A DNA stretch of 64,000 bases from CAVIQK01 sp963644945 (GCA_963644945.1 CAVIQK010000003.1:62001-126000), one strand, 5' to 3'; counted from the first letter of the stretch, positions 9,239-19,292 are shown. Notes: generated from the letters alone by a model not told the origin. Made by a program: numbers and translations.

Positions 9239-10084
9239 TTAGCCTTCGAAAGAATAGAACTTAAAGGTTATTCCGTTTTCCATGATTGTCATAGGTATTT
9301 TAGAAGACTCGTATTCACAACCTTTTGTGGATGCATAAGTTTTGTCTTTCATGTATAGGACGGAGATAGAAGAGCCTACCGGAATTGACGAGCGAGAAAA
9401 TGTTTGAAGAACAGCCGTAACCGTTTCGGTTTCACTACCCGATCCTGTAATAAGTGTTCCGCTTCCCGTTGTTTTGACAGAAGAAGATAATGTGACCGAT
9501 TCCAAAGTGTCTTTATCAAAAGTCGTTATAGATTTGGTGACTCCGGACGAAAGACTGTCAAAAGTACGCATATAAGTGTAGATGAAATCGGAATCTATAT
9601 ATCCCGATCCGACTTTCTCGGTACCTTCTTTGGTAGTACCGTTACTTGTTTTTGTATATGTTAGATTTTTGGATCCGTCATATTGTGTGGTCAAAGTGTA
9701 ATTTTTGCCATTATAATTGACCATTTTGTATCCTGCAAGCGTGATCCAAAGGTTAGAACTTCCGCCTTTTTGAACAAGCGATTCGCTCTTCATGATGATA
9801 TTGCCTTCAAGATCCGATATGACGGAAGTGAATTTTACACCGTTTGTAAGAGTGATTCCGTTTTCTATTCCGGTGACAAATTGTTCTCCCGAAATTTCTT
9901 CGACAGTGTTGACCATCGTTGCGAATTTGGAGTCTTCGGAATTGCCCGAATAGACATTATAGGTCACAATTTCTTTGTCAACCCAAGCCCTACCGGGAAT
10001 TTCGGTTTTGGTACAACCTTGAAAAGTTAATGCACCTACTGCTAAAACGATAATAAGAACTAAAACAAATATAACTTTTTTCAT
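9239..10084 (-). CDS. Putative lipoprotein of unknown function
   Basis: 281 aa. It has a Lys-containing N-terminus, a hydrophobic stretch and a lipobox ending LTFQGC near residue 24, so it is predicted to be anchored on the outer face of the membrane. The mature part is rich in Ser, Thr and Gly and looks beta-stranded, with alternating hydrophobic segments such as ITTFDKDTLESVTL. I do not recognise a family; the pattern recalls LolA/LppX-like or DUF lipoproteins, but that is only an impression. A -10 box lies 9 nt before its ATG, so the transcript should have almost no leader. It is convergent with the foldase gene and divergent from addB. Confidence 0.6.
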   Translation of the reverse strand: MKKVIFVLVLIIVLAVGALTFQGCTKTEIPGRAWVDKEIVTYNVYSGNSEDSKFATMVNTVEEISGEQFVTGIENGITLTNGVKFTSVISDLEGNIIMKSESLVQKGGSSNLWITLAGYKMVNYNGKNYTLTTQYDGSKNLTYTKTSNGTTKEGTEKVGSGYIDSDFIYTYMRTFDSLSSGVTKSITTFDKDTLESVTLSSSVKTTGSGTLITGSGSETETVTAVLQTFSRSSIPVGSSISVLYMKDKTYASTKGCEYESSKIPMTIMENGITFKFYSFEG

Positions 10085-10093
10085 AATAACAAG

Positions 10094-10121
10094 ATTATAA
10101 CATCTTTTTTAGTTAAGTCAA
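10094..10121 (-). promoter_or_regulatory. Promoter of the 10084 lipoprotein gene, leaderless arrangement
   Basis: Read on the minus strand: TTGACT, a 16-nt spacer, then TATAAT preceded by TGT (extended -10). Only 9 nt separate the -10 box from the ATG, so transcription should start within about 2 nt of the start codon. Confidence 0.65.
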
Positions 10122-10178
10122 ACAAATTTTGTCTTTGCCTATATAAAGAATAAAATTATTATTTATTATTTTATGTCC

Positions 10179-10207
10179 TTAAAATATCCCATAAGATGTG
10201 TTATAAT
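10179..10207 (+). promoter_or_regulatory. Promoter of addB, leaderless arrangement
   Basis: TTAAAA, a 17-nt spacer, then TATAAT at 10202-10207 preceded by TGT (extended -10). The ATG of addB is 6 nt downstream of the -10 box, leaving no room for a ribosome binding site. Confidence 0.6.
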
Positions 10208-10213
10208 AAAACC

Positions 10214-13200
10214 ATGATAAAGATATTTGATGGAAATACAGGCAATTTTGCCGCAGAAAAAGCAATTTTGACCATAAAAGAACACGGTCTAACACAAGGG
10301 AAACATGTTGTAATTGTTCCCGACCGTTTTGCAATGTCCGTTGAAAAAGAAATTTTTGATTTGTTGGACATCCCCGGTTCGTTTAATATTGACGTCGTTT
10401 CGTTTACCCGACTTGCCGTCAAAAAATTAAAGAACAATGCAAAAAAATGTCTGACAAAAGAGGGCGCAATCGTACTCACGACCAATATTTTGTTGCGGAA
10501 GAAAGACGAACTCCAATTTTTCTCCCTAGACGGCAATAGAAGATCTTTGGCAAAAGATATATATGCGGTTATTGCATCTCTAAGGACAAGTAGAATTTCG
10601 GCAGACACCCTAAAAAAAGAGTTCAACGGCGAAGGCGATTCTCTTTCAAGAAAATATCACGACCTTGCCTTGATTTATGAAGAGTACGAGAAATCTCTCG
10701 ATGAAATCAACAATGCCGGAGACACTTTGACAAGACTTGCCACGTATGAAAAATTGATCCCGTTTGATAAAGATTTAGAAAATACGCATTTTTATATAAT
10801 CGGTTTCAATTCGTTCAAAGGCAGTGAATTAAGTATTATTTTAGAACTAGGCAAATATGCGAAATCAGTCACGATTGCACTAAACGGCGGAAGCGGTGGC
10901 CCCAACAACAATTTGTTCTCGAAGAAAACGATTGAAAAATTTAAGGGGCTTGCCACTGTAGAGCGAGTAGAAAAATCTTTGCCCGAGCCTATCGATTGCA
11001 TTTATAAGACGATCTTTTCGTACAGTAAAAGAGAGAACCAAACCCTAAATCAAAATGACCGGATACAGGTATTCAAAGAGATCGCCCCGCACTCCGAAAT
11101 CAGAGGAATCGCTCTCGAAATAAAGTCCCTTATAAAGAAAGGTTATAGGTATAAAGATATAGCCCTAGTGACTCACGACGATAGTTACAAAGATGTCATA
11201 GACGGAGTATTTTCAAGACTAGAAGTCCCCGTTTTTATCGACAGAAAATATCCGTTGAAAGAAACTTTATTATCTAGACTTATCGAAAATTATATTCAAC
11301 TAAACACCTCGGGGTTTGAAAGAAAAAGATTTTACGATTTTGCGACAAATCGCCTTTTAGGGTTCCAATACAGTGACATTGAGAGCCTAAACGATTGGTT
11401 GATGTCAAGCAATATCAACCATAGCGAAATAATTAAAAAAGATTTTGGCAAAAGCGAACCGTCTAAAAATGTTCTCAATACTCTTGATTCCGTCTTGAAA
11501 TATATAGAACTTTTACCGGACAAATTTACCGTTTCCGAGGGAATAGAGAATCTTAGAAATCTCACCTCAAAAATCGATTTTTCTATACTCGAAAAGATCT
11601 TCTCCGATGATGGTTTTAACGACGAAAAACTTTACGAAATCAACAGTAGGGCGCAAGAACTTTTAGACAATGAATTTGAAGAATTTTTGCGTCTTGACGA
11701 TAAAAGACAGATTACCCCGAAAGAATTTTTGGATATGGTAAAAGGTGCCATTGACTCCGTCGAAATCTCGCTTATCCCCAATGTCGCCGATGCCGTTTTT
11801 GTCGGCACCAACGAAGAAAGCCGATTCTTTGACAAGAAGATAATTTTTATAGCGGGAGCATCCGAAGGCAAAATGCCTCGCACATCAAGTTATCATGCGA
11901 TTCTTCCCGAAAAGGATATAAACTTGTTCCATAGCAAAAATTTGGAAATATATCCGACACCTTTGGAAATAATTAGAGAAGATAAAGGCTCCCTTGCCGA
12001 GTTGCTCACGATGGCGACCGACAGAATCTATATTTCCTATTCGGAATATTCTCTTCTAGGAGTCCCCGAGACCGCCGGAGAGTTTTTCAAACAAATAGCA
12101 TCGATCTTAGGAGTTACCGAATATTCAAAACTTTCCGACAAATTCGTTGTTGATGGCAAAAATCTCGCCGATGGTTTAGGGAGCAAGAAAAATGCAAAAT
12201 ACGAATTGTTAAAATCTAAAAACGCTATTCTTTCCGACGAACAAAAATCGTATTTTTCTGCACTAAAAGATTATCTCGAATCGGTCGGCGAAAATATGGA
12301 AACGACAGAAAGACCTTCCGTAAATACTCTCGGCTGTTCGTTTTATAAAGATGACACTATTGTATCCAAAGTCACCGGTATAGAATCATTTTATACTTGT
12401 CCTTATAAATATTTTCTCGACAATGTTGTCATGGTGAAGAATAAAGACGAAGGAAAAGCGGACAGATTGCAAGTAGGTATCATCATCCATAACGTGTTGG
12501 AAAAATTTTTCTCAGATTTTAGTTATAGTTATCTAAATATGACCAAAACGGAGATAGAAGCAAAAACCAATCAAATCCTTGACGAAATTTTTGACAATCC
12601 CGAATTTAGATATCTCGAAAACAAGTCCGGCGAAATTGTAAAAAACAACTTACGTAGAGAAAGTGTGTTCAATATATTGCGACTAGTAACAGCCGTAAAA
12701 CACAGCAAATATCGTCCAAAACACATAGAATATCCTTTCGAAGAGACGATTGGCAAGGAAATTACCCTGAAAGGCAAAATTGATAGAGTTGACGAATATG
12801 ACGGTAAATTCATGATTTTGGACTACAAGACGGGAAGTGTCAGAGACAAGGATGCAACAAAAGGACTTTATTACGGATTTAGTTTGCAACCCTATCTTTA
12901 TGCAATTCCTTTCTTAAAAGAAGGCAAAACGCCGACGGGAGCATTTTATGTTCCGATCAATGAGACGTACAGCAAAGAAGAAGAATCTTTCCGATACACA
13001 GGAAAATATACACCGGATGAAATCGTATTGAAAGAAATTGACAACAGATTGTATGAGGTCGACGGAATTTTGCCGGAGTCTCTATCATTCGACAAGGAAA
13101 GACACCCCGTAGCCCTTAAAAATGCAGGATTTTCAAGCACAGATTTTAAGTTTGCGAGTGACTACGCCCAAGAATTGGTAAAAAAAGCGGTAAACTGTTT

Positions 13201-13327
13201 TAGAGAGGGGTACATTGAGCGAAAGCCCAAAGACGACGCTTGCGAATATTGCCAATATGCGGGGACATGCACCGAAATAAAAGTAAGAAAAATTAGCGCA
13301 AGAAATCTAACAGACGGGAAATTTTGA
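10214..13327 (+). CDS. addB: AddB subunit of the AddAB helicase-nuclease
   Basis: Second subunit of the double-strand-end processing enzyme that prepares DNA for RecA. About 1037 aa from ATG 10214; an in-frame ATG at 10196 lies upstream of the -10 box and is excluded. The N-terminus (MIKIFDGNTGNFAAEKAI) matches AddB in position, but the ATP-binding loop lacks the usual GxGKT. The C-terminal RecB-type nuclease domain has FMILDYKTGS near residue 877. Cysteines at about 729, 1010, 1013 and 1019 (YTCPYKYF, CEYCQYAGTC) fit the AddB iron-sulfur cluster that staples this domain. addA follows after 12 bases, as usual for this pair. Confidence 0.9.
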   Translation: MIKIFDGNTGNFAAEKAILTIKEHGLTQGKHVVIVPDRFAMSVEKEIFDLLDIPGSFNIDVVSFTRLAVKKLKNNAKKCLTKEGAIVLTTNILLRKKDELQFFSLDGNRRSLAKDIYAVIASLRTSRISADTLKKEFNGEGDSLSRKYHDLALIYEEYEKSLDEINNAGDTLTRLATYEKLIPFDKDLENTHFYIIGFNSFKGSELSIILELGKYAKSVTIALNGGSGGPNNNLFSKKTIEKFKGLATVERVEKSLPEPIDCIYKTIFSYSKRENQTLNQNDRIQVFKEIAPHSEIRGIALEIKSLIKKGYRYKDIALVTHDDSYKDVIDGVFSRLEVPVFIDRKYPLKETLLSRLIENYIQLNTSGFERKRFYDFATNRLLGFQYSDIESLNDWLMSSNINHSEIIKKDFGKSEPSKNVLNTLDSVLKYIELLPDKFTVSEGIENLRNLTSKIDFSILEKIFSDDGFNDEKLYEINSRAQELLDNEFEEFLRLDDKRQITPKEFLDMVKGAIDSVEISLIPNVADAVFVGTNEESRFFDKKIIFIAGASEGKMPRTSSYHAILPEKDINLFHSKNLEIYPTPLEIIREDKGSLAELLTMATDRIYISYSEYSLLGVPETAGEFFKQIASILGVTEYSKLSDKFVVDGKNLADGLGSKKNAKYELLKSKNAILSDEQKSYFSALKDYLESVGENMETTERPSVNTLGCSFYKDDTIVSKVTGIESFYTCPYKYFLDNVVMVKNKDEGKADRLQVGIIIHNVLEKFFSDFSYSYLNMTKTEIEAKTNQILDEIFDNPEFRYLENKSGEIVKNNLRRESVFNILRLVTAVKHSKYRPKHIEYPFEETIGKEITLKGKIDRVDEYDGKFMILDYKTGSVRDKDATKGLYYGFSLQPYLYAIPFLKEGKTPTGAFYVPINETYSKEEESFRYTGKYTPDEIVLKEIDNRLYEVDGILPESLSFDKERHPVALKNAGFSSTDFKFASDYAQELVKKAVNCFREGYIERKPKDDACEYCQYAGTCTEIKVRKISARNLTDGKF

Positions 13328-13339
13328 CGAGGAAAATAT

Positions 13340-16300
13340 ATGCCTAACTATACAACTAGCCAAAAAGAAGCAATTGCCGAAAAATCTAATTTAATAGTAT
13401 CGGCATCCGCCGGTAGCGGAAAAACAACGGTGCTTATAGAAAAACTTATCACCATTATAAAAAACGGTGGCGATTTGAGAAAAATCGTTGTCATGACGTT
13501 TACCGATCTTGCCGCATCGGAATTAAAGCAAAGACTACGTCTAGCACTATCCAATGCAATTAGAGAGGGAGAAGGCGATGTCGAAAGATTTAGAGAACAA
13601 ATAGAATATTTAGATTTTGCCAACATTTCGACAATACACACATACTGCTATTCGCTTTACAAAAAATATTTCAACGAAATCGGTGGCGATGCATCCACCG
13701 AAGTTTTGGAAGAGTCGGATGCCGATTTAATGTTCGACGAAAGTTTGGAAGAGGTTTTGAAAAACGCTGTTATTTCGGGCGACAAAGATGCCATGGAGTT
13801 GATTAGAAGATTTTACGGCAAAGATCGTCAATCCGCAACTTTAAAAAGTTTGATAAAAAAAGTTTACGATTACTTTTTAGCAATACCTTCGGCACAAGAA
13901 TTTATGGATAGTATGACCGAAGATTCGAAAAAGCCGTTTGACGAGAGAAAAGTCGTGAAAGAATTTTTGATAGACATACGTAAAAAAGCCGGCAGATTAA
14001 AGATTGAAGTCGAAAAATTTATAAATGAACACATTAATGCTGCGAAAGCGGAAGATCTTATAACCAAGAAGAATACCGGCGAAAAAATAATTGAACGTGC
14101 CCAAAATATAGATGTATGGCTAGGTCAAGTTTCAAAAGCGGAAACTCTACAAGATTTGACACCGGAGTTGGTCATATTGGAAGAAGCCCCCAAAAATGTA
14201 AAGAATGCAGTCTTAAAACCGATAATTGCCGAACTTAAAAAAATCGAAGAGGTATATAACAACATTAGAAGTGAGTTTGAAATATTAGGCGGAGGCATTC
14301 AAAAAGAGATAGAAAAAGCAGAAAAAGCATCATTTTATGCCGATACTTTATTTAGACTTGTAAAAGAAACCAAAGATTTATACGACAAAAAGAAAAAAGC
14401 CGAATCCAAACTTGACTTTTCGGATTTGGAGCATAATGCCCTGAAAATACTAAAAACTTCGGCTTTGGAAGAGATCCAAGATTCTACAGATTTAGTGTTT
14501 TTAGACGAATATCAAGACACCAACAAAGTCCAAGAAGAAATTTTGAAAAAGATAGGAGCCAAAGCCACAATATTTGTTGTCGGAGACGTCAAACAAAGCA
14601 TCTATAAATTTAGGCTGGCGGATCCCGATATATTTATATCTAGGTACAAACAATACGAGGTCGGCGCCGAAGGAAAACTTATAAGATTCAACGAGAATTT
14701 TAGAAGTGATAAAGCCGTCCTTGATTTTGTCAACGACGTGTTTTCTTGTTTGATGACCGAAGATTTTGGCGGAATAAACTACAAAGATGAGGCTATGCTT
14801 ATAGCGGGCGCCGAATATCCGCAAACGTCACAATTTGAAAAAGTCAAAGTTTATAAATTCGAAAAGGACTCAAATAAAACTCCGGAACTTCCTCCTGTTT
14901 ACGATATAAAAAGCGACACTAATCTAAAAGAAGTCGAAGAAAAGAGAGAAATAAATTTTATTGCAGAGAAAATAAAATCAATGGTCGGTGGCGAAATTTA
15001 CGATGTCTCGAAAAAATGTTTTAGACCAATTCGCTACCAAGATATAGCGATTCTTACTTCGACAAACGGAAAAGGCGAAGTAATCAAAAATATCCTAAAA
15101 CGTGCAGATATTCCTGCGTATAAATTTGGCGACGGAGGCGATAAATATCCCGAAGACAGGAATTGTATTTTCTCATATTTAAGGCTCATCTACGACTTTA
15201 ACAATGACGTAAATTTAGTAAAAACTTTGCTTTCTCCCCTATTTGGTTTTACGGAAAAAGAATTATTTGATATTCGTTCAAATGACAATAAATCATACTT
15301 TTGGGAAACCTTATTAAAGTATTCGGGAGACCAAATTCTAAAAACAAAAATAGACGATTTTATTAAAACCGTCAATCGTCATAGAGTTGTTGCAGGCTCG
15401 TCCAATGTAAAAGACCTTGTAGAAACCATTGTAGAAGATCTCGGTTTTGATGCATATATTTTGTCAAGCCATGACGGAGCCGATCGCATAGCAATGCACA
15501 ACGCTTTTGTCAATAAGTTGTCAGGTCAAAGTGTAGCCGAAAACCTTTCAAAATTTATAGAGTATCTTGACTGCATCGAAGAATATTCTTTGGATGCCCC
15601 GTCTTCAGATTCGGATGCCGTCAATATTATGACAATTCACAAGTCAAAAGGATTGGAATTTCCGATAGTAATAATTCCCCATTTTGAAGCATCGTTTTTC
15701 CAAACCGGCAACAACGAATCTAAGGATTTGCGGATAGACAGCAATCTCGGAGTTGCTTTGAAATATTATGACGACGATAAAAAAGTTGTCTCGGAAACTT
15801 TTGTCACAAAATATTTTGAACTCAAAGAAAAAGAAAGAGAAAGAGAGGAGCGTCTACGTCTTTTGTATGTCGGACTGACAAGAGCAAAAAATCATTTGTA
15901 CATAACATCGACTCCGCCCCAAAAAGGAAAAAATTATTTGTATCCCGATCAGTGCGGAAGTTTTTATGAGTTTTTGGACTATGCCGCTAGCAATTCCAAA
16001 AATTTTTCGAATGTTATTGAAACCATCAAGATCGAAACCAACGAAAACAAAAACGAAGAAAATGAAAATGTAAATGCTGGCGAAATCGACCAAATAAACG
16101 AAATCGACCAAACAAACGAAACCGATAAAACTAATGAAACAGATAAAACAAATATCACCAATGCAAAAGATTATGATTTTTCGGCGTTAGAGCAAAAATA
16201 TGAATATGCAGAGTCAACCGTTCTTCCTGTAAAATATTCGGTTTCACAACTCAACGAAAAAGGATTTTCCGAGGTGATTTCCGAAGATGATGACGAAATC

Positions 16301-16840
16301 GATATCTCTATCGGAGAAAGATCCGCCAGAAAAACCAGAGAAAATTCTGCATCGACAGGCACTCTTTATCACAAAATTTTAGAAAATGTCGATTTTTTCA
16401 AAACGGAAAAAGGCGATATAGAGAAATTGCTAGTTGATATGGAAAACAACGGAGAAATATCGACCGAAGAAAAAGAGAAGATCGATGTGGATATTATCTC
16501 GAAAGTGCTAAAACTTCCGGTGTTTTCAGAAATCCGTTCGGGCGAATATCATAGAGAGTCTGCCTTCATGTTGTATGTGCCGGCAAATACCGTCATAGAT
16601 TCGACAACGGCTACCGACAAAGTCCTTGTACAAGGAGTCATAGACTTGGTCGGTCTAAAAGACGATGCAATTTTGGTTGATTACAAATATTCGTCAAAAC
16701 CCGAAGAACTATTGAAAAAAGAATATGAAAAACAACTTTCGGTTTACAAATTGGCAATAGAAAAAATTCTCAACAAAAAGGTAAAAAAGGCTTATCTTGT
16801 GCTTATAAAGACGGCAAAATGTGTCGAAGTCGATGTTTAA
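13340..16840 (+). CDS. addA: AddA helicase-nuclease subunit
   Basis: UvrD/RecB-type superfamily 1 helicase with a C-terminal nuclease. 1166 aa, with GAGGAAA before the ATG. Walker A is SASAGSGKTT near residue 22 and the Walker B/motif II is FLDEYQDTN near residue 390. Motif III/IV-like VVGDVKQSIYKFR follows, and motif VI is RLLYVGLTRAK near residue 840. Nuclease motifs GVIDLVG and ILVDYKYSSK lie near residues 1100-1116. A repetitive, Asn/Glu/Thr-rich linker at residues ~900-940 separates helicase and nuclease parts. It forms an operon with addB. Confidence 0.93.
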   Translation: MPNYTTSQKEAIAEKSNLIVSASAGSGKTTVLIEKLITIIKNGGDLRKIVVMTFTDLAASELKQRLRLALSNAIREGEGDVERFREQIEYLDFANISTIHTYCYSLYKKYFNEIGGDASTEVLEESDADLMFDESLEEVLKNAVISGDKDAMELIRRFYGKDRQSATLKSLIKKVYDYFLAIPSAQEFMDSMTEDSKKPFDERKVVKEFLIDIRKKAGRLKIEVEKFINEHINAAKAEDLITKKNTGEKIIERAQNIDVWLGQVSKAETLQDLTPELVILEEAPKNVKNAVLKPIIAELKKIEEVYNNIRSEFEILGGGIQKEIEKAEKASFYADTLFRLVKETKDLYDKKKKAESKLDFSDLEHNALKILKTSALEEIQDSTDLVFLDEYQDTNKVQEEILKKIGAKATIFVVGDVKQSIYKFRLADPDIFISRYKQYEVGAEGKLIRFNENFRSDKAVLDFVNDVFSCLMTEDFGGINYKDEAMLIAGAEYPQTSQFEKVKVYKFEKDSNKTPELPPVYDIKSDTNLKEVEEKREINFIAEKIKSMVGGEIYDVSKKCFRPIRYQDIAILTSTNGKGEVIKNILKRADIPAYKFGDGGDKYPEDRNCIFSYLRLIYDFNNDVNLVKTLLSPLFGFTEKELFDIRSNDNKSYFWETLLKYSGDQILKTKIDDFIKTVNRHRVVAGSSNVKDLVETIVEDLGFDAYILSSHDGADRIAMHNAFVNKLSGQSVAENLSKFIEYLDCIEEYSLDAPSSDSDAVNIMTIHKSKGLEFPIVIIPHFEASFFQTGNNESKDLRIDSNLGVALKYYDDDKKVVSETFVTKYFELKEKEREREERLRLLYVGLTRAKNHLYITSTPPQKGKNYLYPDQCGSFYEFLDYAASNSKNFSNVIETIKIETNENKNEENENVNAGEIDQINEIDQTNETDKTNETDKTNITNAKDYDFSALEQKYEYAESTVLPVKYSVSQLNEKGFSEVISEDDDEIDISIGERSARKTRENSASTGTLYHKILENVDFFKTEKGDIEKLLVDMENNGEISTEEKEKIDVDIISKVLKLPVFSEIRSGEYHRESAFMLYVPANTVIDSTTATDKVLVQGVIDLVGLKDDAILVDYKYSSKPEELLKKEYEKQLSVYKLAIEKILNKKVKKAYLVLIKTAKCVEVDV
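16082..16153 (+). repeat. Four tandem 18-bp units inside addA
   Basis: Four consecutive 18-base units encode EIDQIN, EIDQTN, ETDKTN and ETDKTN. The length is a multiple of three, so unit gain or loss would keep the frame. The array sits in the linker between the helicase and nuclease domains of AddA, preceded by more Asn/Glu-rich low-complexity sequence. Confidence 0.85.
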
Positions 16841-16861
16841 TAAATGGCTTGCAAAAAAATC

Positions 16862-16889
16862 TTGCATTATAATATTTTTATGATATAAT
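16862..16889 (+). promoter_or_regulatory. Promoter of the 16929 membrane protein gene
   Basis: TTGCAT, a 16-nt spacer, then TATAAT at 16884-16889 preceded by TGA (extended -10). A roughly 35-nt leader follows, with GTAGGAG before the ATG. Confidence 0.65.
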
Positions 16890-16928
16890 AGAATAGTATA
16901 AGAATTATATATGTAGGAGAATTCTGGC

Positions 16929-18143
16929 ATGATATTAGCAGGTGAAGGGCTTGGTGCGACCGTCGTCAACTTTATAAAAGACATGTGTGACAAAATCGGT
17001 TTTACCTCGGCAGGACAAAGATTTATCGCTCTCGCAATCGTCGGCACAGCGATTGTTTTGTTGGCATTTATTATAGCGCTTTTGAGTACTCTCGGCAGCA
17101 AAAAGAAAAAAGAAACCAAAAAATATAAGGTTGCTAAAGAATTTTTGGATACAAACGGCGAAATCACCGAAGAAAACATCGAACATCTCAACCCTTATAT
17201 TCAAGATATGAGTGCGAATATCTCCTCCGGATGGGGAGAATTCCTTGCATCGGATTCTGCCAACGATTATCCTTCCGACTATATGAAAGCCGAAAAGGTT
17301 TTTGGCAGTGCAAAACAAGAGAAATCTAGGACGGGCAAGACTTTCTTTGCCGCCGTATCCATGATAGGTGTTTTGGCTGTTGCATTTTTAGGCGCTCTCT
17401 TGTCTAGATCCGAAGGCGTTCTAGACGTTTTAAGTGCCGGCACGATAATTTATCTTCTTTTTGATATTATATCGGTCATCGTATTCCCGTTGATCGCATT
17501 TATAGTTTTCTCTCTAATTTTATCGGCAGTCAATCGAGGAATTACCAAAAAATCATACAAGGCATACAACGAATTTATATCAACCCTTGACGATGTCGTA
17601 GTTATCTCCAAAGAAAAACCCGAAGAGAAGACCGAAGAAGAAGTCAAAGTCGATGAGAAGATTGACCTTCTCGATGACGAAGTCCAAAAAATAATCAATT
17701 CCAAAATCGAACAAAACGAACTTATCGAAATTGTCACAACTCCTAGAGTTCGCAATGTCGAAGAAGAATCTGAAGTCGTCCTTCCCGAAATTGAAAAAGT
17801 CCAAGATCCTACGGATGTTAGCGACGTAGAACTCAAAGACGACGAATTTGAAGAAATCCCGCTTCCGTCAACCGAATCGTTGTTTGACGACGATGACAAC
17901 AAAACGGAAAAACCTCAACAACAAGTCCAAGAAGAAAAGAAAGAAGAAGAAAGCCAATTGCAAGGACTAGTTGCTCTTGTCGAACAAGCAGTCGCAGATG
18001 TCAAAGGTACGACTAAAGAAGACTTGACCGAATTGGCAAAAGCCATCAAAGAAGCACAAACAGACGGAAGATTCCCTGATCCCAGAGATCAAGAAATCTT
18101 AAACGAATGTAGATACAAAATACTAAACTTATATTATCAATAA
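16929..18143 (+). CDS. Membrane protein with long acidic cytosolic tail, unknown function
   Basis: 404 aa. Hydrophobic segments lie near residues 32-55, 138-162 and 172-205. The region between the first and second is moderately charged. After a basic stretch (NRGITKKSYK) the C-terminal ~190 residues are very rich in Glu, Asp, Lys and Val and probably disordered. The last ~50 residues form a more ordered helical segment (EDLTELAKAIKEAQ, ending LNECRYKILNLYYQ). I do not recognise a family. The combination of membrane segments and an acidic tail resembles the gene at 25763, in which the acidic part is at the N-terminus. It stands alone between its own promoter and the corA leader. Confidence 0.7.
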   Translation: MILAGEGLGATVVNFIKDMCDKIGFTSAGQRFIALAIVGTAIVLLAFIIALLSTLGSKKKKETKKYKVAKEFLDTNGEITEENIEHLNPYIQDMSANISSGWGEFLASDSANDYPSDYMKAEKVFGSAKQEKSRTGKTFFAAVSMIGVLAVAFLGALLSRSEGVLDVLSAGTIIYLLFDIISVIVFPLIAFIVFSLILSAVNRGITKKSYKAYNEFISTLDDVVVISKEKPEEKTEEEVKVDEKIDLLDDEVQKIINSKIEQNELIEIVTTPRVRNVEEESEVVLPEIEKVQDPTDVSDVELKDDEFEEIPLPSTESLFDDDDNKTEKPQQQVQEEKKEEESQLQGLVALVEQAVADVKGTTKEDLTELAKAIKEAQTDGRFPDPRDQEILNECRYKILNLYYQ

Positions 18144-18250
18144 TAACAATGGAAACAGAACCTCGAAGTATAAAGAATAGATTATATCGTCGCATATCCA
18201 CAAGATTTTTAATTGCAGTATAATACTTATATTGCATTATATTTGAGCGG

Positions 18251-18277
18251 TAAAAGTGCGACGAATTCGCACTTTTA
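18251..18277 (+). promoter_or_regulatory. Perfect 11-bp hairpin in the corA leader
   Basis: TAAAAGTGCGA and TCGCACTTTTA form a perfect stem with a 5-nt loop, followed by TTTTAGGAAAGGAG, which contains the corA ribosome binding site. It lies about 50 nt downstream of a probable -10 box (GCAGTATAAT, 18216-18225). It could end transcription from upstream or attenuate corA. The U-tract is short and interrupted. Confidence 0.55.
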
Positions 18278-18299
18278 TTTTAGGAAAGGAGACAGTACA

Positions 18300-19256
18300 A
18301 TGATTCAAGTGTTTTATACCGACCCTAAGACGCTCAGCACGTTTGAGTGCGAAGATGAATTTTCCGGCGGAGTCAATCTCAACAACAAATGGATTCATCT
18401 TACCAACCCCACAGATAGAGAAATAGAACTTGTCGCAAGAGTCAGCGGAGTATCCGAAGACTTTCTCAAAGCCGCATTGGACGAAGAAGAAAAGGCTCGT
18501 ATAGACGAAGAAGACGGCAATGTCTTGACCGTATTTGATATTCCTATAATAGAAGAAGACGATTCATATTACACTTATGATACATTTCCTTTTGGTTTCA
18601 TAATAGCCAAAGATTTTATAGTTTCGGTTTGCTTGAAAGAGACCGCCATGGTGCAAGGTGTCATCAACGGCAGAATGAAAGGCTTTTCAACTGCCAAGAA
18701 GACAAGAAGCCTTTACCAACTCTTATATTTTACTCATACCAAATATATCGCATATCTTCGCCAAATATATAAGGCAAGCCAACGTATTCAAGACACTCTT
18801 GAAAAAACCACCAAAAACAAAGGCCTTGTCCAAATGCTAGAACTAGAAAAATCAATAGTTTACTTTTCGACAAGTTTGAGATCCAACAATTTTGTTTTGG
18901 AAAAACTTGCAAAAACCGGTCTTATTAAAAAATACGAAGAAGACGATGAACTTTTGGAAGATGTAACCATCGAAAACCGTCAGGCTCTAGAAATGTGTAA
19001 CATATATAGAGAAATTATCAACAGCACTATGGATGCATGGGGCTCGATTATTTCCAACAACGTCAACAGTATTATGAAAGTCTTGACATCGCTTACCCTT
19101 GTCGTCAATATTCCTATGCTCGTATCGGGAATATGGGGAATGAACACTTGGGTTCCGGGCGAAGGCAAAGCACTTGGATTTTGGCTCGTATGTGGTATAT
19201 CGGGACTTGTTTCAGGACTTATTGCATTGATTTTGAAAAAGAAAAAATTGTTATAA
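18300..19256 (+). CDS. corA: CorA-family divalent metal ion transporter
   Basis: Forms a pentameric channel for Mg2+ or related ions. 318 aa from the ATG after GGAAAGGAG; an upstream in-frame ATG would include the leader hairpin. The N-terminal ~240 residues are the cytosolic alpha/beta and long-helix domain. Two C-terminal membrane helices follow (near residues 255-275 and 292-312), with the family GMN motif between them (SGIWGMNTW). The last residues are basic (LKKKKLL). Standing between two terminators, it appears monocistronic. Confidence 0.92.
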   Translation: MIQVFYTDPKTLSTFECEDEFSGGVNLNNKWIHLTNPTDREIELVARVSGVSEDFLKAALDEEEKARIDEEDGNVLTVFDIPIIEEDDSYYTYDTFPFGFIIAKDFIVSVCLKETAMVQGVINGRMKGFSTAKKTRSLYQLLYFTHTKYIAYLRQIYKASQRIQDTLEKTTKNKGLVQMLELEKSIVYFSTSLRSNNFVLEKLAKTGLIKKYEEDDELLEDVTIENRQALEMCNIYREIINSTMDAWGSIISNNVNSIMKVLTSLTLVVNIPMLVSGIWGMNTWVPGEGKALGFWLVCGISGLVSGLIALILKKKKLL

Positions 19257-19292
19257 TCTTTCGATATTTACTATAAAACTAAAACACAGAAA

